DNA of 5,865 nt from Paenibacillus sp. (GTDB lineage: Bacteria > Bacillota > Bacilli > Paenibacillales > Paenibacillaceae), in the NCBI GenBank assembly GCA_029256665.1, contig JAQSXN010000425.1, forward strand, positions 1 through 5,865, read 5' to 3'. The notes under the pieces were generated by a model. That model was not told the DNA's origin, made no database searches, and saw nothing but the letters and a program-made list of their open reading frames with translations. Positions 1 to 5,865 of this stretch are shown piece after piece; position 1 is the first letter of the stretch, and each line of letters begins with the position of its first letter. A program made the position numbers and the translations under genes.

Positions 1-333
1 CAGGACGGTTTGCCGTCCGCGCAAATGCCGCTTCGCCAGCGGGTATGCCATCATCGACGTGAAGAACAGGTTGACCAGCGTGCCCATCCCCGTCACGTAG
101 ATGGATACCAGCAAGCTGCGAACCAGCGCGTCGGTCGAAAAAATGTAACGATAAGCGGATAAGGAAAACTCCGTCGGGAACAAAATAAATCCCCGTCTGG
201 CGATTTCCTCCGGCGTCGCGAAGGAAACCGCAAGCACGTAAATGAATGGCAATATCGTAATCAAAGCGACGATGGTCAGAAACGCGTAATTCGCGCCATC
301 GAATATTCGACTGCCCAGCGAGCGGTCCTTCAT
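1..333 (-). CDS. LplC/YtcP-type carbohydrate ABC transporter permease, 3' end cut off by window edge
   Basis: Inner-membrane permease subunit of a CUT1-type sugar or oligosaccharide ABC importer, acting as a heterodimer with the permease encoded just upstream. The window holds the first 111 codons of a protein usually near 290-300 residues. It starts MKDRSLGSRIFDGANYAFLT, with a first membrane segment at about residues 15-38. The periplasm-side stretch ATPEEIARRGFILFPTEFSLSAYRYIF-like region (residues 39-65) is typical of the LplC/YtcP branch, and a second membrane segment runs about 70-97 (LLVSIYVTGMGTLVNLFF). The EAA loop that would contact the ATPase lies beyond position 1. The ATG at 333 has an AGGAGGG ribosome site at 345-339, six bases away. 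It follows the LplB-type permease by 31 bp with no terminator between, so the two are cotranscribed. The family call is firm; the transported sugar is not readable from sequence. Confidence 0.93.
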   Translation of the reverse strand, partial: MKDRSLGSRIFDGANYAFLTIVALITILPFIYVLAVSFATPEEIARRGFILFPTEFSLSAYRYIFSTDALVRSLLVSIYVTGMGTLVNLFFTSMMAYPLAKRHLRGRQTVL

Positions 334-364
334 GCGATCCCTCCTGGATACGCTATTTTTTTCA

Positions 365-1279
365 TTAGTAAACGCCTTCCTCTCCGGCTTTTTTCGCCAG
401 CCAATTGGCGCCGACGACCAGGATAAAAGCGATGACCGACTTAAACATGCCTACTGCCGCGCTGTAGCTGTATTGGGCTTGCGTCAGCCCTTTGACGTAC
501 ACATATGTGTCGAATACCTCGCCGACGTCTCTGTTCATGGTGTTCAACATGAGGAACACCTGCTCGAAGCTGGTATCGAGAAACTCGCCCATCTTCAATA
601 TGAGCAATATAGCGATCGTGCTTCGTATTCCCGGCAGCGTAATGTGCCACATCTGCCGCCAGCGATTGGCGCCGTCTATTCGGGCCGCCTCGTATTGCTG
701 CGTGTCGACACCGGATAATGCCGCCAAATAAATGATGGTGCTCCAGCCGGCTTCCTTCCAGATCGTCTGACCGGTTATAAGCGGACGAAACCACTCCGAG
801 CTCATCAGAAACGGAATTTTCTCCGCTCCGAAGTAGACGAGCAAGTCATTGATTAAGCCTTTCTCCGTCGTAAGGAACATATACGAGATGCCTACAATGA
901 CGACCCAGGATACAAAATGCGGCACGTAAATGAGCGTCTGAACGGTCCGTTTGAACAGCTCGATCCGAACCTCGTTGAGCAGAAGCGCCAATACGATGGG
1001 AATCGGAAAGAAGAAAATCAGATTGTAAACCGCCAGCATGAGCGTATTGCTAAAGAGTCCAATAAATTGGGGGTCCGAGAAAAACCGGACGAAATGATCC
1101 AGCCCAACCCACTCGCTCCCCCACAAACCCAGATGAGGCTTGTAGTTTTGAAAGGCCATCACGAGCCCCGCCATTGGCAAATACTTGAATATGGCAAAAA
1201 ACAAAATGCCGGGAGCCAGCATGATATAGAGCCACCTGTCGCGCAGCAAATCTCTCATTATCGATGAATAATATGTCAT
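365..1279 (-). CDS. LplB/YteP-type carbohydrate ABC transporter permease
   Basis: Membrane permease of a CUT1-type sugar importer, partner of the LplC-type permease downstream. The protein is 304 residues, normal for the family. It has about six hydrophobic segments, near 15-36, 75-101, 115-136, 168-190, 218-235 and 275-293. The cytoplasmic EAA loop that docks on the ATPase is clear at about 197-217: YEAARIDGAN, then the conserved G and the LP pair of HITLPGI. I chose the ATG at 1279 (MTYYSSIMRD) because GGAGGA sits five bases upstream. A longer in-frame reading from GTG at 1327 adds 16 residues, lacks a ribosome site and would begin almost at the predicted transcription start. The nearest B. 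subtilis relatives by pattern are YteP and LplB, associated with plant polysaccharide oligomers, but substrate cannot be assigned. It is first gene of its operon, preceded by a promoter and putative operators. Confidence 0.95.
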   Translation of the reverse strand: MTYYSSIMRDLLRDRWLYIMLAPGILFFAIFKYLPMAGLVMAFQNYKPHLGLWGSEWVGLDHFVRFFSDPQFIGLFSNTLMLAVYNLIFFFPIPIVLALLLNEVRIELFKRTVQTLIYVPHFVSWVVIVGISYMFLTTEKGLINDLLVYFGAEKIPFLMSSEWFRPLITGQTIWKEAGWSTIIYLAALSGVDTQQYEAARIDGANRWRQMWHITLPGIRSTIAILLILKMGEFLDTSFEQVFLMLNTMNRDVGEVFDTYVYVKGLTQAQYSYSAAVGMFKSVIAFILVVGANWLAKKAGEEGVY

Positions 1280-1284
1280 AGCAT

Positions 1285-1290
1285 TCCTCC
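1285..1290 (-). promoter_or_regulatory. Ribosome binding site that fixes the start of the LplB-type permease
   Basis: GGAGGA on the minus strand, five bases before ATG at 1279-1277. It favours this start over the in-frame GTG at 1327, which has no Shine-Dalgarno sequence at a usable distance. Confidence 0.85.
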
Positions 1291-1340
1291 GCAGCGTCGA
1301 ATTCGTCCGTTGGTCGGTCGTGAACACCTTCCATGGCCTC

Positions 1341-1368
1341 AGTATGGCAGAAGACCTGTAACAATCAA
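1341..1368 (-). promoter_or_regulatory. Predicted sigma-A promoter with extended -10 for the permease operon
   Basis: On the minus strand a -35-like TTGATT (1368-1363) is separated by 16 bp from CATACT (1346-1341). Each hexamer matches the consensus at four of six positions. A TG dinucleotide at 1349-1348, one base before the -10, makes it an extended -10 element, which could compensate for the weak hexamers. Transcription would begin near 1334, leaving an untranslated leader of about 55 bases. The -35 overlaps the last bases of the nearest AGGTTGAA-headed repeat unit, as is typical for promoters that need an AraC-type activator. This is predicted from sequence only. Confidence 0.55.
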
Positions 1369-1385
1369 TCCATCAGATTCAACCT
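1365..1385 (-). promoter_or_regulatory. Putative operator unit 1, promoter-proximal, overlapping the -35
   Basis: A 21-bp unit starting AGGTTGAA (1385-1378) and ending near the -35 box. It shares with unit 2 a G at position 12 and GATTG at positions 16-20. The conserved blocks lie at the two ends of the unit, about one and a half helical turns apart, which suits a protein with two helix-turn-helix motifs. The start of this unit is 37 bp from the start of unit 2. The likely binder is the AraC-type regulator encoded just upstream, but no binding evidence is available. Confidence 0.5.
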
Positions 1386-1401
1386 GATTGCATTTCGGGC
1401 G

Positions 1402-1422
1402 CCAATCGTCCTATTTCAACCT
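1402..1422 (-). promoter_or_regulatory. Putative operator unit 2
   Basis: A second 21-bp unit headed by AGGTTGAA (1422-1415), directly abutting unit 3. Comparing the three units gives AGGTTGAA at positions 1-8, an invariant G12, invariant A17, T18 and G20, and scattered agreement elsewhere. The exact 21-bp step between units 2 and 3 equals two DNA turns, so both would face the same side of the helix. This is the spacing known for direct AraC half-sites. Confidence 0.5.
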
Positions 1423-1443
1423 CCGATATGCCGGATTCAACCT
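1423..1443 (-). promoter_or_regulatory. Putative operator unit 3, promoter-distal
   Basis: The third AGGTTGAA-headed unit (octamer at 1443-1436). It begins at the base next to the T-run of the regulator gene's terminator, so operator array and terminator are packed without a gap. It shares AGGTTGAATC with unit 1 and G12, G13, A17, T18, G20 and G21 with unit 2. Confidence 0.48.
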
Positions 1444-1473
1444 AAAAAGGCCCCCTAGCGCATAAGGAGACCT
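1444..1473 (-). terminator. Rho-independent terminator of the dehydrogenase-hydrolase-regulator unit
   Basis: Six bases past the regulator stop codon, AGGTCTCC (1473-1466) can pair with GGGGGCCT (1455-1448) through eight pairs, two of them G-T wobbles, across a ten-base loop. The last T of the stem runs into a short TTTTT tract (1448-1444). The stem is modest and the T-run short, so termination may be partial, but position and shape fit. It separates the regulator's transcript from the permease promoter. Confidence 0.65.
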
Positions 1474-1479
1474 CCGTTC

Positions 1480-3735
1480 TTATTTCCGATTCGATTCTCG
1501 ATATTTGCCGGGCGTCACGCCAACCACCTTACGAAATGTGCGAATGAAGGCGGTTGTGTTCTGATAAGTCAGCTTCTCGGCGATTTCGGATACCTTGAGC
1601 TCGCTTTGCTCCAACATCGTCTTGGCCTTGTCCATCCGAAACTCGGCAATGTAATCGGTGAAATTGACGCCGTATTGCTTTTTGAATACGCGGCTCAAAT
1701 AAACGGGATGGAAATGAAGCCGCTCCGCGCAATATTCGAGCGTGATGTCCCGATCGTAATGTTCATGGACGATCTTGGCCATCTCATTAGCCACATTCGA
1801 TATTTTCGATTGCTCGCGTTCCGACAGAAACGCTCGGATGGGAGCGGACACTTGCTCCTCGAGCCAACGCACGATGTCTTCCGTCCGCGTCAGCCGCTTC
1901 CAATCGCCTTCAAGAACGTCCGCTCCAAGCACTTTATGCGCCGACTCGCCCTGCTCCTGAATCAATTCGTACAGCTTGGAGAGCAATTGCTCCATCAACA
2001 CCCGATATTCCTTGAAATGGAGCTTCCTGTCGACGATGACGCTCAAGTATTTGCGGACAAGCTCCTCTACCTTGGGCTCATCGGCGAGCTGGAAGGCGTG
2101 AATCAAATCGTTTTTTATCTGTTTTAGGTCGGCATAAATATAATTCTCCGATTCCCGATACAAGTGCGTGTCGTCATAATGAAGGATAATGTCGTTGCCG
2201 AGGCGGAAGCGGCTTTGCAGCGCCTCCAGGCTTTGCTTGTAGGCTTGCTTCGTTTTCGTAATTTCGGAATATGGAGCGCTTATGCCGATGCTGACTTGAA
2301 TGCCGAGAAATTCGGCGACCTTCGCCTTGATTCTTTCGGATACTTCGTGAAAGGACAGCATGGCCGCATCGCGATCCGACTGGTCGGTGGACAATATCGT
2401 GACTTGGGACTGGTCCAGCAGCATCGGCTGAAACCAATTGTCGTTCTGCACCATATCCTCCGCGATATTGTTGATTGCGAACATCAGCAGGTTGCGGTCG
2501 TTCTCGGCATATTTGGTTCCTTGCAGCGTATCGATCTGCAGCGCGATCACCGCATAATGCTTCCAGTGGATCGGGAATCCGAACGACTTGCATTTGTACA
2601 GCCATTCATCGGGCGATAGCCGCTCCGCGAATAATTGCAAGACGAGAAATTCCCTCATGCGGGGAAACTGCTCCTTCACCTGCTGCTTCAGCAGCTGCTC
2701 CGTCTCGAACAAGGTGCGGAACCGCTGCTCGATGACCGCAAACTCATCCCGCTTGGAGCCCGGCTCCGCCTCCGGCATTGAGGCCGTCTCCGTATATTGA
2801 AACAGACGCCGAATCGGCGAATACATCGATCTGCTGCCAAAGAAGGCGGCAACGGCAATCAAGACAAGCATGATCAGGCAGGTGTACAACGTAATTGTTT
2901 TAATCTGGCGCGACTGCTCCGTAATTTCGGCAATGGAGGTAAAGGCGACGTAAACCCACTGGTTGTAGGCTGACATCAGACGGGAGCCGCCCCATTTCCC
3001 GCCGTCGGCCACCACATTCAAGAAGCTTGACCCGGCTTGCAGCGAGGAGATCATGCCTTGCGTCGTGAACGCATCGCTGCCGCGGCTCGAAATGATCAAG
3101 CGCCCGGACTTATCCAGCACCATAAAATGCCCCGAAGGCTCATCGATCAGCGGGCTGAACAATTCGCTTTTGAACATTTCGATGACGAGCAGCCCTTTTG
3201 GAGCTCCCGTATTGAAGTACAGCGGAAGATGAACGACCAGATTGACGGTGTCTTCCGACAAAGGGTTTTCCGTCATCATCCAATACATTTTTTTGTTGTG
3301 CTGCCGATCGATGGCTTGAAGCTCCTCTTCGTACTCGAATGCATCCATCGAAATCACGCCGCTATTTCGGACGATCCAATCTTGCTCAAAGTTGATCAGA
3401 TAGATTTCCTTGATCCCGTCGGTTGCCTGAAGGTTGTACAAGCCTCTGGACAAATCCCTCGTTTTTTGAAAATCCTTAGGCGTTAACGGATTCTTGATCG
3501 CTTCCGTTACCAAGGAGGAGCCCGCATATTGCATCGCTGAAAATTCCAAATTTTTGACGGTTTGCTCCACGCGCAATTGATTTTGTTTCAAGATTTGCAG
3601 GTTGGCCTCTTTGACCTTCGTTTCGATGTCGGTTTTGGCTATCCAATACGAGACAAACCCGACAACGATCACGGGAACCATGCCAATCAGAAACGCGATG
3701 GTCAGCAAGCGGTACATAAAATTAGGAATTCTCAT
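1480..3735 (-). CDS. Membrane-anchored AraC-family transcriptional regulator (YesS/YtdP-like one-component sensor)
   Basis: A 751-residue regulator that probably couples an outside signal to transcription without a separate kinase. The order is: membrane segment about 8-32; extracytoplasmic sensor about 33-278, of the double-Cache type by layout; second membrane segment about 279-300; HAMP-like and coiled linker about 301-360; a degenerate GGDEF-like alpha/beta region about 390-520, with VSIGIS at 481-486 but no GGDEF motif seen; helical linker; and a C-terminal AraC DNA-binding domain about 650-748. The latter has two helix-turn-helix units, the first near ITLEYCAERL, the second with the signature KVSEIAEKLTYQNTTAFIRT and the closing GVTPGKYR. 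Length matches B. subtilis YesS and YtdP (about 760-770). No receiver or kinase domain is present. The ATG at 3735 has AAGGAGG five bases upstream (3747-3741). It follows the hydrolase gene by 21 bp and probably controls the adjacent permease operon; that target is inferred from position. Confidence 0.93.
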   Translation of the reverse strand: MRIPNFMYRLLTIAFLIGMVPVIVVGFVSYWIAKTDIETKVKEANLQILKQNQLRVEQTVKNLEFSAMQYAGSSLVTEAIKNPLTPKDFQKTRDLSRGLYNLQATDGIKEIYLINFEQDWIVRNSGVISMDAFEYEEELQAIDRQHNKKMYWMMTENPLSEDTVNLVVHLPLYFNTGAPKGLLVIEMFKSELFSPLIDEPSGHFMVLDKSGRLIISSRGSDAFTTQGMISSLQAGSSFLNVVADGGKWGGSRLMSAYNQWVYVAFTSIAEITEQSRQIKTITLYTCLIMLVLIAVAAFFGSRSMYSPIRRLFQYTETASMPEAEPGSKRDEFAVIEQRFRTLFETEQLLKQQVKEQFPRMREFLVLQLFAERLSPDEWLYKCKSFGFPIHWKHYAVIALQIDTLQGTKYAENDRNLLMFAINNIAEDMVQNDNWFQPMLLDQSQVTILSTDQSDRDAAMLSFHEVSERIKAKVAEFLGIQVSIGISAPYSEITKTKQAYKQSLEALQSRFRLGNDIILHYDDTHLYRESENYIYADLKQIKNDLIHAFQLADEPKVEELVRKYLSVIVDRKLHFKEYRVLMEQLLSKLYELIQEQGESAHKVLGADVLEGDWKRLTRTEDIVRWLEEQVSAPIRAFLSEREQSKISNVANEMAKIVHEHYDRDITLEYCAERLHFHPVYLSRVFKKQYGVNFTDYIAEFRMDKAKTMLEQSELKVSEIAEKLTYQNTTAFIRTFRKVVGVTPGKYRESNRK

Positions 3736-3756
3736 AAGCGCCTCCTTGTTTAAACG

Positions 3757-4795
3757 TTAAAGCCGGATATCGGATTCCGTCAGTCTGAAATATTTTAATC
3801 CTTTGCGCAAGTACGTAAAGGCGATATGCAGCGTACCGTCGGAGGTCCGCAAGATGGACGGGTACGAGTAGCCGATCTCGTTCTCCCAATATTCCGCATC
3901 GGCTTCCTGAAGTTGAAGCCGATACGGCCATGTGGCGCCTTCGTCCTCCGATAACGCTACCGTCAGCGGCGTCCGAAGCGCCTTCTTTCGAATTTCGCCG
4001 TTTTTCTCCACTAAGCGGTATTGACCGTTCTCCAGGCTGGCATCGTTGTAGATCAGCGCCATCCCGCGGTCCCCAAGCACAACCGCTTGCATCGACGAAT
4101 TGTTGTTCGGCATATCCGTTTTGGCCGGCGCCGTCCAGGTTTGACCACTGTCGCCGGAGCGGCTCGCATAGATTCGGTCCGCATTGCGGCTGCGAAACAT
4201 CGCGTACAGGCTCCCGTCCTGCAGCGGGAGAACATTCATCTGCACGTAACCCGCGCTGTTCGGAACCTCATGCTCCCGCCAGGTAACGCCTTGATCCGTC
4301 GATCTTACGACAATACTGTATTCCACGTCCTCTTTGCAATAGTAGGCGGGCAGAATCCAGTCTCCGTTCGGGAGGACGACGATGGGATGGCGGATAAACA
4401 AGCCTTGATTGTCCCAATAGATTTCAGGCTCCCTCGGAGATACGCCGCATAACGCGGGAGGTCTTCTGATTATGCGGCGTATTGGAGGTATGCAGGAGCC
4501 ATAGCTGTCCGCTCGGCGCTTGGAACAGCAACGGGTTTTGCTCAGAGCGCTCCGTGTCCGACGATAATTGGATCGGCGTCGTCCAAGTCTCCGTGCCCGC
4601 GGGCAGACGGGACATAATGATCATGCAATCCGGATTGCCTTCCTCGCTGCCGGAAAACCAGACGCATAATAAATCGCCGTTATCCAGCTCCAATAGGTTG
4701 GCCGCGTGGCTGGATACGAATAAATTCGGCAAATAAGCTTCCTTCAGCCACTGTTTTTCTTGATTAGGCCGTATATGTCCATCAAATCGGTTCAT
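3757..4795 (-). pseudogene. Sialidase-like BNR/Asp-box glycoside hydrolase, broken by a frameshift near 4431
   Basis: Remnant of a six-bladed beta-propeller hydrolase of the BNR_2/sialidase-like group. The 5' part (123 codons from ATG 4795) carries VSSHAANLLELDNGDLLCVWFSGSEEG-type propeller sequence and ends in TGA at 4426-4424, after SRVMRRISEGA. The rest continues in the next frame from about 4431 (REPEIYWDNQGLFIRHPIVV) to TAA at 3757. This second part holds three perfect Asp boxes: STDQGVTW, SGDSGQTW and SEDEGATW. At the break only SE remains of an expected fourth SxDxGxTW, so a loss of about 20 bp fits best; repaired, the protein would be about 352 residues, a normal length. The second part has no ATG or ribosome site of its own. 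No signal peptide follows the chosen start, so the intact enzyme would be cytoplasmic. True sialidase activity is doubtful, as the propeller family also includes other glycosidases. A sequencing or assembly error remains possible. Confidence 0.85.
4440..4482. repeat. Perfect 13-bp inverted repeat with 17-base loop, next to the frameshift
   Basis: The arms ATACGCCGCATAA (4440-4452) and TTATGCGGCGTAT (4470-4482) are exactly complementary over 13 bp, separated by 17 bases. They lie within the hydrolase coding sequence. On the minus strand the upstream arm encodes part of NTPHN and the downstream arm VMRRI. The repeat ends seven to nine bases before the inferred deletion point. No T-run follows on either strand, so it is not a terminator. 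It may have promoted the mutation or be a product of it. Confidence 0.9.
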
Positions 4796-4801
4796 GAGTA
4801 G

Positions 4802-4809
4802 TCCTCCTC
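4802..4809 (-). promoter_or_regulatory. Ribosome binding site that fixes the start of the sialidase-like gene
   Basis: GAGGAGGA on the minus strand, six bases before ATG 4795-4793. It excludes the longer in-frame reading from TTG at 4864, which would overlap the dehydrogenase end by about 40 bases without a ribosome site. The site is intact, so translation of the broken gene probably still begins. Confidence 0.88.
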
Positions 4810-4823
4810 GGATTTCGAGTATT

Positions 4824-5865
4824 CTATGCAAGCAAGCACAGATAAACTTCTTCGATTTGTTCAATCGTCATAGGCTTGGGATTGTTGTCCATCAGCCTCG
4901 TCACTCTGGCCGCCGCCGCCGCAAGCTCGGGAATATGGTCCCTCTTCGCGCCGAAAGCTTCCAGCGTCTGCGGGATACGGAGCGCCTTCGTCCATTCGTC
5001 GATGCGTCCAAGCACATATGGCGCCGCCTTGCCGGAGCCTCCAGCGCGCTCCACAAAACCGAGCGCGGCCGCAACCTTCGGCATTCTAGGCTCGATGGCG
5101 TCGAGATTGAACGACGTGACATGCGGCAGCAGCATGGAATTCGCGGTTCCGTGCGGGATATTGTATTTTGCTCCAATCGGATATGCCATGGCATGAACGG
5201 CAGCCGTGCCGGCGCTCGAAAGCGCCATTCCCCCGTAGGTGGAGGCAAGCAGCATCGCTTCGCGCGCTTGGACATTTTTCCCTTCATTGTATGCGATTTC
5301 AATATTGCCGCTGATCAAACGCATCGCTTCCAGCGCGTACATATCGCTGATCGGATTCGCCTTTCGGGATATAAAGGACTCGAATGCATGGGTGAATGCA
5401 TCCATGCCGGTTGCGGCCGTAATCGCAGGCGGAAGCGTTAATGTCAGCAGCGGATCGAGGATCACCAATCTCGGAAGCAAATGCCGACTGACAATGCCCG
5501 TTTTTAATTCCTGCTCCGGCAAGGTGACAATCGCGTTCGGGGTGACCTCCGAGCCGGTGCCCGAGGTCGAAGGGATAAGCACCGTCGGCAAGCCGGGCTT
5601 CTCGATCGCGTCTACGCCAAGCATCGATACGATTGAGACATCATTGGCCGGCAAGACCGACAGCACCTTGGCCGCATCCAGCACACTGCCCCCGCCCAAT
5701 GCTATAACGACATCGTAGCCGTCCTCGCGATGGCTGCCATATACCGTCTCCAAATTTTCGATCGTCGGCTCCGGCTTGACCTCCAGACTGCAGCGATAGC
5801 CGATGCCGCGCTTGTCGAGCTGTCGCTGCAACGTATCCAGCGCGCCTGATCTGACCATAGAAGGC
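4824..5865 (-). CDS. Iron-containing (group III) alcohol dehydrogenase, N-terminus beyond window
   Basis: NAD(P)-dependent dehydrogenase of the Fe-ADH superfamily, cytoplasmic, interconverting an alcohol and an aldehyde or ketone. Numbering from Met at 5858: the dinucleotide-binding loop is ALGGGSVLDAAK (53-64), followed by STSGTGSEVTPNA (97-109). The four metal ligands are all present: Asp153 and His157 in GMDAFTHAFES, His222 in AVHAMAYP, and His236 in IPHGTANSMLLP. The C-terminal NNPKPMT motif is at 325-331. The ATG at 5858 is not the real start. It has no ribosome site, the frame stays open to the edge (Pro-Ser before it), and PSMVRSG matches the family's usual internal D/P-x-x-VxxSG segment. 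About 35-40 N-terminal residues are therefore missing, giving a normal total near 380. The TAG stop is 28 bp before the sialidase-like gene, so the two are likely cotranscribed. The substrate is unknown; context suggests a sugar-derived alcohol or aldehyde. Confidence 0.95.
   Translation of the reverse strand, partial: PSMVRSGALDTLQRQLDKRGIGYRCSLEVKPEPTIENLETVYGSHREDGYDVVIALGGGSVLDAAKVLSVLPANDVSIVSMLGVDAIEKPGLPTVLIPSTSGTGSEVTPNAIVTLPEQELKTGIVSRHLLPRLVILDPLLTLTLPPAITAATGMDAFTHAFESFISRKANPISDMYALEAMRLISGNIEIAYNEGKNVQAREAMLLASTYGGMALSSAGTAAVHAMAYPIGAKYNIPHGTANSMLLPHVTSFNLDAIEPRMPKVAAALGFVERAGGSGKAAPYVLGRIDEWTKALRIPQTLEAFGAKRDHIPELAAAAARVTRLMDNNPKPMTIEQIEEVYLCLLA

Noticed and set aside
1277..1284. 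Two-codon ORF (ATG CTA TGA) overlapping the permease start
   Set aside because: Its ATG immediately abuts the ribosome site, too close for initiation, so it is probably incidental.
1280..1327. GTG start at 1327 for the LplB-type permease
   Set aside because: There is no properly spaced Shine-Dalgarno sequence, and it nearly coincides with the predicted transcription start. ATG 1279 has GGAGGA.
1386..1407. GATTG/CAATC inverted repeat around GGCGCC between operator units 1 and 2
   Set aside because: The arms are only five bases with a 12-base interior and do not match a catabolite-response element; chance is likely.
1606..2619. Plus-strand open frames (173 and 151 codons) opposite the regulator
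   Set aside because: They are antisense to a clear AraC-family regulator, with no domain or ribosome-site support.
4424..4438. Possible programmed +1 frameshift at TGA like that of release factor 2, with purine-rich GAGGGAG just upstream
   Set aside because: The required slip is from GCC to CCT, which tRNA-Ala pairs poorly, TGAA is not a weak stop context, and a shift would still leave the Asp box missing. A deletion explains more.
4440..4482. Inverted repeat as a transcription terminator or attenuator
   Set aside because: Neither strand has a T-run after the stem, and it lies in the middle of a coding region.
4424..4864. Longer start (TTG at 4864) for the sialidase-like gene, giving a hydrophobic-looking N-terminus
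   Set aside because: It lies inside the dehydrogenase gene with no ribosome site, and the extra residues do not form a convincing signal peptide. ATG 4795 has GAGGAGGA.
4794..5441. Plus-strand open frame of 215 codons opposite the dehydrogenase
   Set aside because: It is antisense to a gene with complete Fe-ADH motifs, and its Arg/His-rich composition is typical of a shadow frame in GC-rich coding DNA.

Overview
The window reads as a piece of a carbohydrate-utilisation locus from a moderate-GC Bacillota bacterium, most likely Paenibacillus, Cohnella or a relative. The grounds are strong AGGAGG-type ribosome sites before every gene whose start is visible, a pair of LplB/LplC (YteP/YtcP)-type sugar permeases, and a large membrane-anchored AraC-type regulator of the YesS/YtdP kind. 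These are expanded families in Paenibacillaceae. The genus is an inference from gene content and was not computed. All genes lie on the minus strand, so the locus reads from right to left.

Region 1 (5865 to about 1444, minus) looks like one transcription unit. It begins with an iron-containing alcohol dehydrogenase whose N-terminus lies beyond the window. After 28 bp comes a BNR/Asp-box sialidase-like gene that is broken by a frameshift near 4431. After a further 21 bp comes the 751-residue regulator, and a rho-independent terminator follows a few bases past its stop codon.

Region 2 (about 1443 to 1280) is a compact control region. It holds three copies of AGGTTGAA, two of them exactly 21 bp apart, each heading a partly conserved 21-bp unit. 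Downstream is an extended -10 promoter whose -35 overlaps the nearest unit. This geometry is what an AraC-family activator would be expected to use. The obvious candidate is the regulator encoded immediately upstream.

Region 3 (1279 to 1, minus) is the transporter operon: an LplB-type permease, then after 31 bp an LplC-type permease cut off by the left edge. No solute-binding lipoprotein or ATPase is visible. The binding protein probably lies past position 1, and ATPases for this class are often encoded elsewhere (MsmX type).

Working model (inference): the membrane regulator senses an extracellular sugar or envelope signal and activates the permease operon. The imported oligosaccharide would be cut by the cytoplasmic Asp-box hydrolase, and a product would be oxidised or reduced by the dehydrogenase. 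The hydrolase is disrupted here. An entire Asp box appears to be missing, right beside a perfect 13-bp inverted repeat. I see no wholly new kind of system. The points most worth following are the operator array with its promoter and the damaged hydrolase.
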